Shown in pieces: positions 50,344 through 61,897 of a stretch of 64,000 nt of DNA. Below the pieces are notes generated by a model, which saw only the letters and a program-made list of their open reading frames with translations, was not told where the DNA came from and searched no databases. Origin of the DNA: Margaritispora aquatica (lineage: Eukaryota; Ascomycota; Leotiomycetes; Helotiales; Discinellaceae); assembly GCA_007644065.1 (NCBI GenBank), contig VJWN01000018.1:62001-126000 (forward strand), read 5' to 3'. Both the position numbers and the translations under genes were made by a program. The stretch's first letter is position 1. The number at the start of each line of letters is the position of its first letter.

Positions 50344-53300
50344 CTACTTCTTCCCCGTCAAGCTGTCAGTAATCATTCCAAGACCCAACCCCTTCAAGAT
50401 GCCCTTCAATCCCAAACCACCAAGCAAATTATCCAATAGACCACCAAGTCCCAATGTACTGAGCAAACGGCCAACGAGGCCCAAAACACCAGCGAGGAGT
50501 AGACCAACAGCAGCAAGAATCTGGCCGAGTGGCTCGGCGAGCAGACCCCAGAGGGGGTTGAGCTCCTTCTTGGCGTGTGGCATGCCTGCAATCTTCTTCT
50601 TTGCGTTCTCGATTGTATTGTGAATGTTGCCAGTGAGCTGATGTGTGTTAGTAATAATTCGAACTCATAGAAATGGAAAATGGAGACACATACCTCTTTC
50701 AACAACTCAGCAAGTCTATACTCCTCCGGCGAGGCATCCTTGGAACCAGCACGGCCCTTGGATTGAGCAGCGATATGTCCATCCGGATCCAAACCACGAA
50801 TGACTCCATTAGCCTCCATGAGAATGGCATGACCTTGCTCAAGTAATGGCTTGACGGTATCGACGAGCTTTTGCTCATCGAGCTCCTCCTTTGGTTGGCG
50901 CTCTGCATTATCAATGGCCTCGGTGATGAGCTTCAAGACAGGTTGGATGTTATCGATTGAGCCTTGGATGCACATAGCCATTTGGCCTGCAAGCTTGCGG
51001 TCTTGCTCTTTTTCCAGACGCTCAGCTTTCTCCTCTTCAGTCTCCTCTGGCTCTGTCTCTTCCTCGACTTCGACCTCAGGCTCCGGTTCTGGCTCGGCTA
51101 CTGGCTCTGGCTCGGGCTCAACAACTGGCTCTGGAATTTCCTCAAGGAGGGTGACATGGCCGATAACTTGGTTCTTTGAGTTGTAGACATCACCGTCGGC
51201 ATCGATTTCCTTGCCAGCACACTTTGTAACATCGCCTTCTGTGAGCTTGGCAATCAAGTCACCATCCTCATTGACGACGTTGCCCTCTCGGTTAACCTTG
51301 CGGCCTTCGACTGCGCTGACCACCTTGGGCTTCTCCTCCTCTTCCCAGCGCTCCGCCTTGCCAAGTGTGTTGCCATTCTTATCAAGGACGTCTCCATCGG
51401 GGTCGACTTCCTTTCCATAAAGCATCTTGGCATCACCTGAAACAAGACGACCGATGATTGTGCCCTTGACATCAGCAACTTTGCCATCTTTGGTCACGGT
51501 TGGAGAGGCGAAGCCAGAGAATGGTCCTTCCTTTTGACCAGATCGTTCACTCTCTGGAACCAATTCAGCGCGTCCGACAACATTTCCACCTTCATCAAAG
51601 ACATGGCCGTTCTTGTCGCACATGCGGCCAGCGAGCTTCTTGGCATCTCCTTCAACGAGAATACCATAGATGTCGCCGTGGCCGTCAACGATGTTTCCGG
51701 CTTTGTTGACACGCTTTCCGGCGAGAGCACTGAGGTCAACCTTCACCGGTTCTGGTTCTGGTTCTGGAACCACATCCTCTTCAATCCAGCGCTCTGCCTT
51801 CCCAAGAACATTGCCGAGACGATCAACAACCTCTCCATCCTGGTCAATCTTCTTGCCAACGAGCTTGCGTGCATCTCCTTCGATCAGTTTTCCAACGACC
51901 TGACCCTCGAAGACAACGTTCCCATGGCGATCGATAACTGCACCTGGGAAGTCCTCAAACTCGGAAATTGCTTGTTCGTCTCTGTCTTCAGCTGGAATTA
52001 ACTCAGCTGAGCCGATGATCTTTCCTGCTTCACCCCAGATGTTGCCATCTTTATCACATTTTCTACCAACAAGCTTGGCCAACACACCAGTGACGACATG
52101 TCCAAAAAGCTTGCCATGGTCATCGACCACGTTACCAGCCTTGTTAACCTTCTTGCCCTCAAGCAAAGAACGATCAACGACGGCCTCTGGCTCCTCTGGC
52201 TCCGGAATAACCTCCTCTTCTTGATACCGCTCTGCCTTTCCAAGAACGTTACCATTCTTGTCCAAGACATCACCATCAGCATCAACCTTCTTGCCCTCAA
52301 GCTTCTTGGCATCTCCTTGGATGAGTTTACCAACAACCTTGCCTTCGAAGATGACATTTCCCTTGGCATCGACAATGCTGTCTGGGAAATCTTCGAAAGG
52401 AGCGGAGGGTTCTGCCTCACGTTCATCCTCGGGCAGAAGTTCAGCACGGCCGATTATTTTTCCGCTGTCGTCCCAGATATTTCCATCCGCATCTGCTTTC
52501 TTGCCAAGCAATTTCTTGATATCACCTTCGGCGACCTGGCCATATGGTGTTCCGCTTTCATCAACGAGTTTGCCGATTTTGTTGACCTTCTTACCCTTCA
52601 GGATTGACAAGTCAAGCTTCTCCACCTCCTCTGGGAGGGCGACACCCTCATCGAGTTGCTCGCGCTCGGATTCGGGGATCAGATTGCCCTGTGCATCAAC
52701 CTGAGGCTCTGATGGAGTCTCCTCAATGGGCTTGCCATCGGCATCGAGCTTGGACTCCTCGACATCAATTGGTTTGCCTTCAGCATCTACTTTTGGCTCT
52801 TCCAAATCGATTGGGTTGCCCTCAGCGTCGAGCTTAGGCTCATCGACATCGATGGGTTTGCCCTCGGCATCGACCTTGAGCTCCTCTGGAAGATCTCCGC
52901 TCTCTGGCAATTGCGAGCCGACTTCGGTCTTGTCTTCGGGAAGTTGAGATCCAACCACGCTAGCGCCATCCTTCTTCGAGAGTTGCGAGCCAACTTCGAG
53001 ATCTTCACCTTCAGGAAGCTGAGATCCAACAACACTGACAGCGTCCTTCTTCGAGATCTGAGAACCAACTTCAAGGTCCTCACCCTCTGGTAGCTGAGAG
53101 CCAGCGACGCTCTTACTCTCCTCTATCTTGTCGCCGACTTGAGAAGTAGCCTCTTCTGGTACCTTGAGATCCTCTCCAGGTGCCTCAGAGTCAATCGCAC
53201 TCTTCACATCAATTTGATCTCCAACCTGAGACCCAATGACGCTCTTAGAGTCGACTTTGCTTCCGACCTGCGACCCAACCGCACTCTTGACGTCGAGCTT

Positions 53301-54344
53301 ACTACCGGCCTGAGAGCCAACAGCGCTCTTTGCATCGAGCTTGCTGTCAACTACAGAGCCGACCTTCTCCTCTGGGATTTGCGAGTCCACAACGCTCTTG
53401 TCTACAACGCTCCTGTCAACAAGACTCTTGTCGACTTTGCTCCCGAGTTTAGATTCGGCTTTCTCAGTTGGAACTTGAGAGCCAACAGCACTCTTGGCAC
53501 CATCGACCTTGCTTCCTACAGCGCTGCCGGCCTCAGTCTTTTCATCCAACTGAGAGACTGCGGATTCGGTGAGAGCATCGTGTTCAAGTAATTCAGGAAT
53601 CTCGCCCTGGCCAATAATACTGCCACTCTCGACCTTTAGATTGCCATCTTTGTCGATCTCCTTGATGGAAGTGCCGACAAGTTCTTGTGGTGATCCTTCG
53701 GTAAGTTGGCCGACAACACCTCCTGTAGCATTTGTGATCTCGCCGTTGTCCTGGACACCGAAAGGTGCAACCAGTTCTGTTTTCGCTCCATCGACAGCAC
53801 TTCCAACCTGGCTCTTGATCTCTCCAACTTGACTTGTTGGTCCTCCAACTTGACTGGCGCTCTCTTCTGGGGTTGGCTCGATGTCTTGCATTGGCTTCTT
53901 AAGTACACTGTCTGCTCCTTCAGGTTTCGACACCATCGAGAAAGACTCAAGAAGATCTGCAGATCCGACGACGTTTCCTTCTTTGTCCAGAACGTCGCCC
54001 TCTTGATCTACAATACTGCCTTCGAGTGACGATATGTTGTCGCCTAGGGCATGGCCGATGACCTTGCCCGTGTCATCCACCACATCTCCTTTATGGTCGA
54101 TTGTGCCGGCAGGGAATGCCTCTTCTGTGCCATCATCCTCCTCTTCCTCTTCCTCATACTCGTCCTCGTCCCCTTCTTCTAGTGGCTGGGTGTCTGCTGC
54201 AGACACTTTACTCTTTGCATGGCTGACAACCGATGCCGGTGCTTCTGAAGGTTTTCTCTCGATCGTCTTTGCACTGTTAGCAACACTAGGAGTGCGCTTC
54301 TTTGGCATGTTTGCCGTCTTTCCCGGTGATGCGATGTCTGCCAT
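50344..54344 (-). CDS. Large DUF3659-like repeat protein (LEA-like), 1314 aa, 2 exons
   Basis: Exons 54344-50694 and 50637-50344 (minus strand) give 1314 residues. I chose the ATG of MADIASPGK; an upstream in-frame ATG would add only leader-derived residues. The parts in order are: a Lys/Ser/Glu-rich start; two repeats of the type VVDDTGKVIGHALG and VLDKEGNVVGSADL (about 65-130); a Ser/Val/Gly region with many (V)GSQ(L/V)-x-KxD units (about 250-470); four 13-15-residue DAEGKPIDVEEPK-like repeats (about 500-550); about eight tandem repeats of about 45 residues in the form GKKVNKxGxVVDxxGxxxGxxxEGDxKKL (about 580-1060); and a Pro/Glu tract (about 1070-1110). The end is a conserved-looking tail rich in Leu and Gly (LLLAGVLGLVGRLLSTL). 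The repeat matches what is annotated as DUF3659 in fungi; role unknown, a protective or structural role is inference. Confidence 0.87.
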
Positions 54345-54907
54345 TTTGGTGATTGTTTGGATAAAAGGTATATGAATGCTATGAAACGGTTGTTGATAAT
54401 GTTGATACAAGTTGAGGATTTGTTGGTACAAAAATGCCACACTGTCAACGCTATGAATTTGTTTGGAAAGTGGTATAAAGTGCTCAGTTGCTGCCACCAA
54501 GCTTGATATAAGAGCTCTTTTTGAGTCCCAAAATCCTGAAGCTTCATCACCTTACGACGTCATAACAGGAGCTGCAGGTACTGTGCAGCTCTTCATGTCC
54601 TCATCCCAGAGGGGTTACATCACAATGCTCCATAGCAATATCAATCACTATAACCCGAGGTGGGGAAGCAGCTCTAGAGCCTAGCTCTTTCACACTTGTG
54701 TGCAGAGAACTCGCCACATCATGATTCTCAAAGGTCGAGATGGGATTCATGTGAAGATTTGCAGGGAGCAAGACCGGATTTTGGTCCATCAAAGACGTAG
54801 GGAGTAAGCAACAATGAAAGGATGTCGGGAGAACTGGCCGCATTGTTGCAACGTGAATGGATGATTGGAACAAGTATGCAATGTAGATCTTCACATCCAA
54901 GCACCCA

Positions 54908-54939
54908 AGCATTCAAGCATCAAGCATCAAGCATACCCT
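54908..54939. repeat. AAGCATC tandem repeat
   Basis: Four to five near-identical 7-base AAGCATC/AAGCATT units in a row. Confidence 0.85.
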
Positions 54940-55007
54940 GACATTTCGGGACGAGAGTTTCTGGAGTAGTGAAGAATGCTGGTGAATTTGGTGATGCTTG
55001 GTTTTGT

Positions 55008-55015
55008 TGATGTTT

Positions 55016-55046
<31 letters not shown>

Positions 55047-55057
55047 ATTGGATGTTG
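55008..55057. repeat. TTCGATG minisatellite
   Basis: About six 7-base TTCGATG/TTTGATG/TTGGATG units in a row within the divergent promoter region. Confidence 0.9.
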
Positions 55058-56215
55058 GAGGTCAAAGAAGTTTCTTGGAAACGAGACAAACGAAGTGGGA
55101 ACAAGCGGGACAGCCGCTGCTGTGGCTGAAAAAGTGGCAGGGACGGTAAAACTTTCCAACCCTCGCTAGTCAGAACGACAAGCTTGATATACCCCTGACT
55201 ACTACTCAATACAGCTAGCCGAGAATATTAGCGTATATACATTTCCATAGTGTAGGATTCCTTCATCTATAGGGTTTTTCTCAACCATCACCAATCATGT
55301 TTGAAAGGCTTCAAGGCAGCACCACACCAGAGGGCAAAGAACAAGATATTATTCGCAAGCGGGAATGACTTTCCTGTTTCCATTTGAAGCTCTGGCCGGC
55401 TGACATGCATGATGCAGGATTTGAATCAATTCGTGTTGTGAAAGCTCAACACATCAAGGCCTTGGACGACCCTACCAGATAGCTGCAGGTATGAGAGCTT
55501 GAGATCAGTTCTTTGTTCTTCTGATGGCTTTCATAAGGTTTCTTAACATCTTGATTTTATGGTGTTACACTTTGCTCCAAAAGTCCAGCCTCTGCCAGGT
55601 TTGAATATCTTTTACGCAAGGCGATTGAATCACCTGTTACTAGATTGCTTATTTGACTCTCGGCATACGCTTTCACGATGATCCGTTTCTCTTGTTCGCC
55701 ATACTCGGTCTATCTTTTGTATATTGGAATGGCATGTCGAACCTAACATTGAGACATTCTTGCCCGTGCTTTCCAGATCTTGATCTGCCTGGGCTGGGAA
55801 ATCGTGGCAAAGTTCATCGGCGACGATCGTCAGTGTGGACTCATCCAAAGCTGGAATCCACTTCCCTTCCTCGCCTTTTCTGCAGAAAGGTTTAAGACAG
55901 CCTGGGGTGTTGGGAACCTGTCCACACAAGATACCGGTTTCTCAACCCACTTCTTTTGTTCCCCGCATATGGCTCCATTTGTAACCAGCGTTTCTGACAT
56001 CAGTGCGATGAGCTCTCGCTCAGATCCCTCGTCGCCCATGTCCTGCAAGCCTCAATTTCGAGGAAACTTACATAGTTCCGATGAGAATTAACGACATCAC
56101 TGACGTTCTCAAAAACTATTTCATACTCTCCATTCCAGCTGCTTCATCACTTCATATTGCTATACCCATCTCTACACTTTTGCTTTGTCTTATCGCTCTC
56201 ATTGTTGTCATCAAA

Positions 56216-58504
56216 ATGTCAACTCCTCAAGCTCTTGCAAATCCCACTGAGGACTTACCCATTCCCAAATCCTCAACCAAGAAGCTCGCCCCTAATGGGG
56301 ATTCTCCTCTCAGAAAGAAAAAGAAGGTACCCAGACCGTCAGTCGATAGTGCTGAGGAACCAGTGAAGTCGGCAAAGAAGAAGATCCCAAAAGAAGTCCA
56401 AGAACAGGCACCACAGCAACCAGATGTTCCCGAGCCTCAACAAATTGAACCCGAAACACCAACTAAGACCATGAGGAAGAAGAAGAGGCCGTCACCACCT
56501 CCTGAGAGTCCTCTTCCACCCCAAGAAGACAGTCTGAAAGAAGTACCACAGATTGACGACAAACCCAAAGTGGATGATGCGCCAAAGCCGGATGCGACCG
56601 AACAAGCCGACCCAAAGACACCGAAGATGTTGAGAAAGAAGAAGAGGCCAGTTCCATCAGGTGAGAGCCCAGCAGCTCCAGCAGAAGACTTGAAAGAGAA
56701 TACGCCAAAGCCAGAAGAGAAAGATCTCCCACGATCGGATGTTCCTCAAGAACAAGAAACCCCAAAGCCAGACGTGCCTCAGGAACAAGAACTCCCAAAG
56801 ACCGACCCACCCGCTACTCCATCAGGTGAAACCAAGAAGCCTTTGATGAAGAAAAAGAAGCGACCAGCTCCTCCCAAAGAGCCAGAGCCACCACAACCTG
56901 AGCCAGTCAAGGAATTAGAGCCGGAGCCGGTCGAGGACTCAGGAGTTTCGGGCATTTCCGAGCATGAGGAGGAGTCACATCACAGTGTCGATGATGGCTC
57001 GGATGATGGAGATCATGACAGCGAATCCGTTCATGAGAAATCAACTACCGCCATTGACCTTGATGACGAGTCCATTCATGAGGAATCAACTACCGACATT
57101 GAGCATGGTCAATCTGAAACTCATGACGAGGAAAGCCATGACGATAATGATGATGAATCTGAAAATTCAGGGGAAGAGGATTATGATGATTACAGCGAAG
57201 CTGATACTTTGAACGCGCCTTCAGATAAGGGACCTGTGAGCACAAAAGACCTACCGAAAGAGGCACAAAACATTGCCAAAGATGCGCCGAAGAAGATTCA
57301 AAACGCCACAGATGATCTTCCTAAAGGTCCTGACGATATCTCTAAGAAGACCACCGAAGCTACCAACGGAGCGCAGGAGAAGTTGAAAGAGACTGGCAAC
57401 AAAGCTCAAGAAAAGATAAATGGTATCACAGATCAAGCGAAAGGCTTCACTGAAAATTTGCCTGGACCAGACAGCCTTCCAATTGGTGACCTTGGTGGCA
57501 CAAAGAAGCCAACGGATGGAGCCACAGATAAAATCAAGAAGCCAACTGAGGGTATTTCTGAGAAGCCAAAGAAGAAATCCAAGGGTCTTGGAGGACTCGC
57601 AGATCCATTCCAGGACAAAATCAACGACGCTTCTGAAACAGCTCAATCAACCGCTGGTGATGCACAACAGAAGGTCGGTGACACAGCGAAGAAACCCCAG
57701 GGTTCTGCTCCAGAGACTGGAAGTAGCGATCCATTGAGTGGCGTCACGGATTCTCTAGGTGGCGAGAAAGGACCTACAGGCGCACTTGATGGAGCGAAGG
57801 AGAAGACTGGTGGTTTGACAGACCCAGTTAAGGGAGGGGCAGGAGGTGTTACAGACAAAGTTGGAGATGTCCAAGACCAGGCTGGTGGTGCTCTTGGAGG
57901 AGTCACTGAGAAAACAAGTGATTTGAAGGACCAAGCACAAGGAGCAGCTGCAGATGTAACCGAGAAGACCAGTGGTCTCCCAGATCAAGCTCAGGATACA
58001 GTAAAAGACGCCAAGAAGAAGGTTGATGATACCACATCCGATCTGCCAAAGCCAGAAGAAGCTGTAGGCGGCGTCGAGGACAAAACAAATGGAGTCACGG
58101 ACCAAACTGAAAACCTCACAAATGGAGCAAATGACCAAGTCAACGAAGTCTCAGACAGTGCAAAAGATCAACCCAAAGACCTCCCGAAGCCAATCGACCT
58201 ACCGAAGCCAATCGAAGGTCTTAAAGATCAAAGCCAAGATCTCATTGAGAAGAAAGGCAAGGGCATCAAGTCTAAGGGAGGTCGCACCGTTAGTGACTCT
58301 GGCGATATTCTCGACAGCACAGGAAAGATTGTAGGACACATTGACCAAGAATCAAACAGCAATGGTACCGTCGCGAAGATGGACTTGCCGACCCACAGTG
58401 GTCAGTCGCAGGGACAGGCGCCTGGTATTGAGATTCAAGTGCAGACGACGCAGGAGGGAACAACTTTGACGATTAAGATTCCGGGGTTCTTTCATCAGGG
58501 GTAG
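56216..58504 (+). CDS. Lys/Pro/Glu-rich LEA-like protein with one DUF3659-like repeat, 762 aa
   Basis: One uninterrupted frame. An upstream ATG in frame (56081) would add a hydrophobic stretch, but that comes from a C/T-rich leader; AAAATGTC at 56216 is the better start. Residues 1-260 carry four spaced (R/K)KKKRP motifs amid Pro/Glu/Ala. Residues about 245-375 are highly acidic with His (DDESIHEESTTDIEH twice). Residues about 390-700 are LEA-like, with many near-repeats such as GGVTEKTSDLKDQAQGAA and DVTEKTSGLPDQAQ (11-16 residue periods, rich in Lys/Asp/Gly/Gln), predicted amphipathic. Near the end, GGRTVSDSGDILDSTGKIVGHI is one copy of the same repeat found many times in the divergent neighbour. 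A membrane or stress-protectant role is inferred from composition only; no signal peptide. Confidence 0.85.
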   Translation: MSTPQALANPTEDLPIPKSSTKKLAPNGDSPLRKKKKVPRPSVDSAEEPVKSAKKKIPKEVQEQAPQQPDVPEPQQIEPETPTKTMRKKKRPSPPPESPLPPQEDSLKEVPQIDDKPKVDDAPKPDATEQADPKTPKMLRKKKRPVPSGESPAAPAEDLKENTPKPEEKDLPRSDVPQEQETPKPDVPQEQELPKTDPPATPSGETKKPLMKKKKRPAPPKEPEPPQPEPVKELEPEPVEDSGVSGISEHEEESHHSVDDGSDDGDHDSESVHEKSTTAIDLDDESIHEESTTDIEHGQSETHDEESHDDNDDESENSGEEDYDDYSEADTLNAPSDKGPVSTKDLPKEAQNIAKDAPKKIQNATDDLPKGPDDISKKTTEATNGAQEKLKETGNKAQEKINGITDQAKGFTENLPGPDSLPIGDLGGTKKPTDGATDKIKKPTEGISEKPKKKSKGLGGLADPFQDKINDASETAQSTAGDAQQKVGDTAKKPQGSAPETGSSDPLSGVTDSLGGEKGPTGALDGAKEKTGGLTDPVKGGAGGVTDKVGDVQDQAGGALGGVTEKTSDLKDQAQGAAADVTEKTSGLPDQAQDTVKDAKKKVDDTTSDLPKPEEAVGGVEDKTNGVTDQTENLTNGANDQVNEVSDSAKDQPKDLPKPIDLPKPIEGLKDQSQDLIEKKGKGIKSKGGRTVSDSGDILDSTGKIVGHIDQESNSNGTVAKMDLPTHSGQSQGQAPGIEIQVQTTQEGTTLTIKIPGFFHQG

Positions 58505-59324
58505 GGTTGGGACATGATGGGTTACGATAATGACTGATGGATGGGTTTTAATTTTTTTTTGGTTCTGTGCGAGTTTGTTTCCTGTGTATCATAATGATGT
58601 GCTGCTTAGTCTTGGCTTTAAAAATTGTAAACCTAGCATGAAAATTACTCTCAAGACTTTCAATCTACCTCATCTATCAACATAAACTCTACCACATCAC
58701 TGTAACAAATTTGAGGCACAAAAGGCATACATCAACTTCTCACATCCCTCAATTTCACATGCCAGCAACATTTGCTCAATCTTCCCTAATTTTCCTATGA
58801 CGTCCTCCTTGACGACATTCCACTTCCTCCCCAGTAAACTCTCTACTGCATGCACAATCCCAACCCAAAGATCGTCACAAAACAACAATCAAGCCACGCC
58901 TCTTGCCACCCATCACAGTTTCCTTCCATCTCATGTGGCACACCACTCCAGACGCTAAGGGAATGTGCGAAGCATGTCAAAGACCCTGTTTTTGAGCTGG
59001 AGACGGAAACCAACCAGGTCTTTCCTAGTGGACAATCGAGTTGATGTGAGAGTTCTAGACTTCCTTGCTGTGGATTGAGATCAGAACTAGCATGATGACG
59101 ATCGTTGCTTGCCCGGTTTCTGGAATCAAGGGTCTACTTGATTCTGTGGAAGAGGCGAGGTGAGGTTAATATGACATTTTGGTTTGTTTGATGGAAAGTG
59201 AATTGAGGATATACCAGAGCCCTCGAATTTTATATGTAATCTTGCAAGATAATTACAAACCATTCACGTTGAACAATAACTTCAAAATCACAAGTGACTT
59301 TAGCCACTTCGGAGTCTATTCAAA
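58505..59324. other. Intergenic stretch
   Basis: No gene seen in 0.8 kb. A T9 run at 58552-58561 follows the preceding gene's stop. The second half should be the promoter of the hydrolase gene. Confidence 0.5.
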
Positions 59325-61268
59325 ATGGCGAAGAAACAAACACTCCTCCTATGCTTCATCCACGGCTTCAAAGGCGACGAGGAGACCTTCTTCGATTTCC
59401 CAGCTGTGAGTGTTGCTATTTATCCACAAAGTGCGAGATGGAAACTGACCTAACATGACTAGAACCTAGCACAGCAAGTCTCAGCCAACTCTCCAACTCT
59501 AGAAGTTCAAACAAGAGTGTATCCCAAATATGAAACTCGCGGTGACCTCGCTGCTTGTGTATCAACTTTCAAAGAATGGCTAGAAGAACAAGTCCGCACC
59601 ATCTCACCACAGTCCAACGAAAAGACCTCAACTATAGAGAACGATGTCGGCGTCGTTCTCGTGGCTCATAGCATGGGGTACGTATTGTTCTGTCCTTCCA
59701 CTTCCTAGAAATCCTCGCTAACCAATTCACAAAGTGGTTTCGTAGTAGCAGACACATTGTTCTCCATCCTCGACAGCCGCTCTACTGAGAAGGAGAGTGA
59801 GAAAGAAGCGGAAAAAACACCAATGTCTCCCCACATCCATGGCATCCTGCTCTTCGACTCTCCCCTCAACGGGCTCGCACGCTCCATGTTCGCCTACGGC
59901 GCTTTCGCGCAATACCAGAACATCTCCGGCGTGCTGAATCTTCTCTCAACCGTCGGGTCCTCCCTCGCGATTGGCACCGCTGCTGCATCAGCACCAACTG
60001 CCGCGGCAGCTTCATCCAGTTCCGCCATCGCTGCCGGTGCAGGCGGAGCCGTGGTTGCAAGCCAAGCCAGTTCATGGCGACGCTGGCAAACACTCGCTTC
60101 ACGCACCGGCGCCTATGGTGCCATTATGGCCGGCGGCGTAGCAGCTTACGTGCACCGTGAGAGCATCTACAACTCCCTCTCAAGCCTGTCTATGCCGAGC
60201 AAGAAGAGCATGATGGAGATTAATTACCGCGATAACCTCACGCAAGGCTTGACATATGTGAGCCGTGATGCGATTGGTGAGGGCTTCACATGGATGGCGT
60301 CGCATCTGAAGTTCGTGGGCGCGTTAATGAAGACTGGACAGCTGACGAAGAGGCTGGAGAGGTTGGAGAGTCTGAGAGGCGTGGGTGTGGTTAATTTGTT
60401 CACGAGCTTGGGGGAGAATGGTGTGTGGAATGGGGGGTATTTCGTCCCGAAGAGGACTTTCTGCGCGGTTCCTGCTGGCAAAGAAGGGAAAGGTGAGATG
60501 TGGAGAGAGGTGCCGAACGTGAAGGCTGAGAATGAGATTTTCGCGCACTGTAATATGTTCAAGAAGGATAGGAATGCTGGGTATGATTTCATGCTTGAGT
60601 CTGCGCAGCAGCTTGTTTGTGAGTGGGTGTTGAGTGGGAAGGAGGAGGTCAGGGACGAGTATAAGCCCAGTAGGGAGGTTTTGCATCGGAGTATGTCTGA
60701 GCATAAGCTTTGGGATGATGATGGGAAGGTTTTGGAAGCTGTTCCAACTGAGGAGAAGAGTTTCGGGAAAGTGGAAGGTGAGAAGGAGGAAACTGAGGAG
60801 GAAAATGAGGATGAGAAACAGTTGCATGCTATTTTAAAGTGTGCAGATATGCCGTGGCCTGAGGGAGGAGATGAAGCGAGTGTGATGGAAGCCTTAGACA
60901 TCCCTCTTCCGATTGATGAGGAGGTCGACGCTTCAACGAAGGTCGTTGCTGTTACTGATGAGGCAATCAAAGTAGCATTGCCGGCAGACGAAGGTGTTGA
61001 CTTTGGAGACTCGAAGGAGGGAGTGCCAGCCGACAAAGAAGACAAGATCTCACAAGAGGATTCAGCCAAGGAGATCCCAAAGAGTGGCGGATGGTTCAGA
61101 AATCCTCTTGCAGCGAAACAAAATACCGGTCCTTCAGCTGAAGAGTCTAAGGACAAGCAAGACACAACACAGGCGGATCAGTCTAAGACAGAAGCAACTC
61201 AGAGCAGTGGGTGGTTCAAAAATCCTCTGCCTTTGCTTTACGGAGGAAAGAAGGAGGCGTCAAAGTAA
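59325..61268 (+). CDS. Alpha/beta-hydrolase (DUF676-like), 609 aa
   Basis: Exons 59325-59405, 59463-59677 and 59735-61268 give 609 residues. The N-terminus LLLCFIHGFKGDEETFFDFP has the family's His-Gly oxyanion strand and loop. Residues 92-100 give VLVAHSMGG, with Ser97 as the likely nucleophile in a GxSxG-type elbow (A-H-S-M-G). A segment with ILLFDSPLNGLA and a further SLGENGVWNGGY may carry the remaining catalytic residues, which I cannot place with certainty. A hydrophobic Ala/Gly/Ser stretch (about 185-225) could touch membranes. The last 250 residues are acidic and disordered and end with two copies of SGGWFRNPL / SSGWFKNPLP, 40 residues apart. It is probably a lipase or esterase of unknown substrate. 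Confidence 0.83.
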
Positions 61269-61534
61269 CGAAGCAGACAGTCTTTTGGTTCTTGGGATCT
61301 GTTTTATAATGTTGTAAGTTGTAGTTAGCATTGGTTTAATTGAGAAATTCCCATCACTTGTTGTATTTTTATCCTTATGATCAACTGAATGTCATTGAAC
61401 GAGAGTCTCTAAGCTCAAATTGTGGTATACCATATCCAAATCAAAAACGCCCTGAAACCATTCGAGAGATAACATCTAGAAACCATCTTCAAGATCATCA
61501 CATCATATCGCTCATCATCTAATGATACCTCCAT

Positions 61535-61897
61535 CTACACATTCCCCCTCAAGAGTCCCTTATCAACCACCTCCCCCACACCGCCAGCAACATGTCCCTC
61601 ACTAAACAAATCACCCACAGTCGTGCCGACCGTTCTCTGCAGTCCATCGACATCTTTCTGTCCAGTTGGGATTTCAGCTTGCTTCAAACTCTCTGCTCTC
61701 ATTAGTTTTATTCACATTTATTGAAAAAAATACTAGCCAGGAAACATACCTTTAGTGCCGTAGCTCGTTCTGTTCTCCCCAAACCACTTGAGATACGTAT
61801 CCTCGACCCATCTCCACGCGCCATCGTAGTACGAGTTTCCTGTCTTCTTGGGTGTTTCGAGAGCAGGTGCCTCGGGAGCCTGGCCTGTAAGTTGCAT
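61535..61897 (-). CDS. Small conserved-looking protein, 101 aa
   Basis: Exons 61897-61750 and 61692-61535 (minus strand) give 101 residues; CTAATGAGAGCAG closes the intron. It starts MQLTGQAPEAPALETP and contains YYDGAWRWVEDTYLKWFGEN, an aromatic-rich stretch, then a Gly/Val-rich end. No signal peptide, membrane segment or metal motif is seen. The strong Trp/Tyr density suggests a folded, conserved protein, but I cannot name the family. It is convergent with the hydrolase gene, 266 nt away. Confidence 0.75.

Larger units (their letters stand above)
54345..56215. promoter_or_regulatory. Shared intergenic region of two divergent repeat-protein genes
   Basis: The minus-strand gene starts at 54344 and the plus-strand gene at 56216, so this 1.9-kb region must hold both promoters. 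It contains two minisatellites (listed separately), a pyrimidine-rich stretch just before 56216, and no supported gene. Confidence 0.5.

Noticed and set aside
51534..53591. Long plus-strand frames (up to 169 codons)
   Set aside because: Shadows of the repeat-rich protein on the opposite strand.
54345..54500. Upstream in-frame start for the DUF3659-like protein (about 52 extra residues)
   Set aside because: The added residues are His/Gln/Ile-rich leader-like sequence; MADIASPGK starts the conserved-looking part.
56081..56215. N-terminal extension of the LEA-like protein with a hydrophobic, membrane-like segment
   Set aside because: The stretch is C/T-rich leader sequence whose translation is hydrophobic by composition; the ATG at 56216 has the better context and starts the normal composition.
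60224..61165. 313-codon minus-strand Ser/Pro-rich frame
   Set aside because: Antisense shadow of the hydrolase gene's last exon; no domain, no splice or start support.
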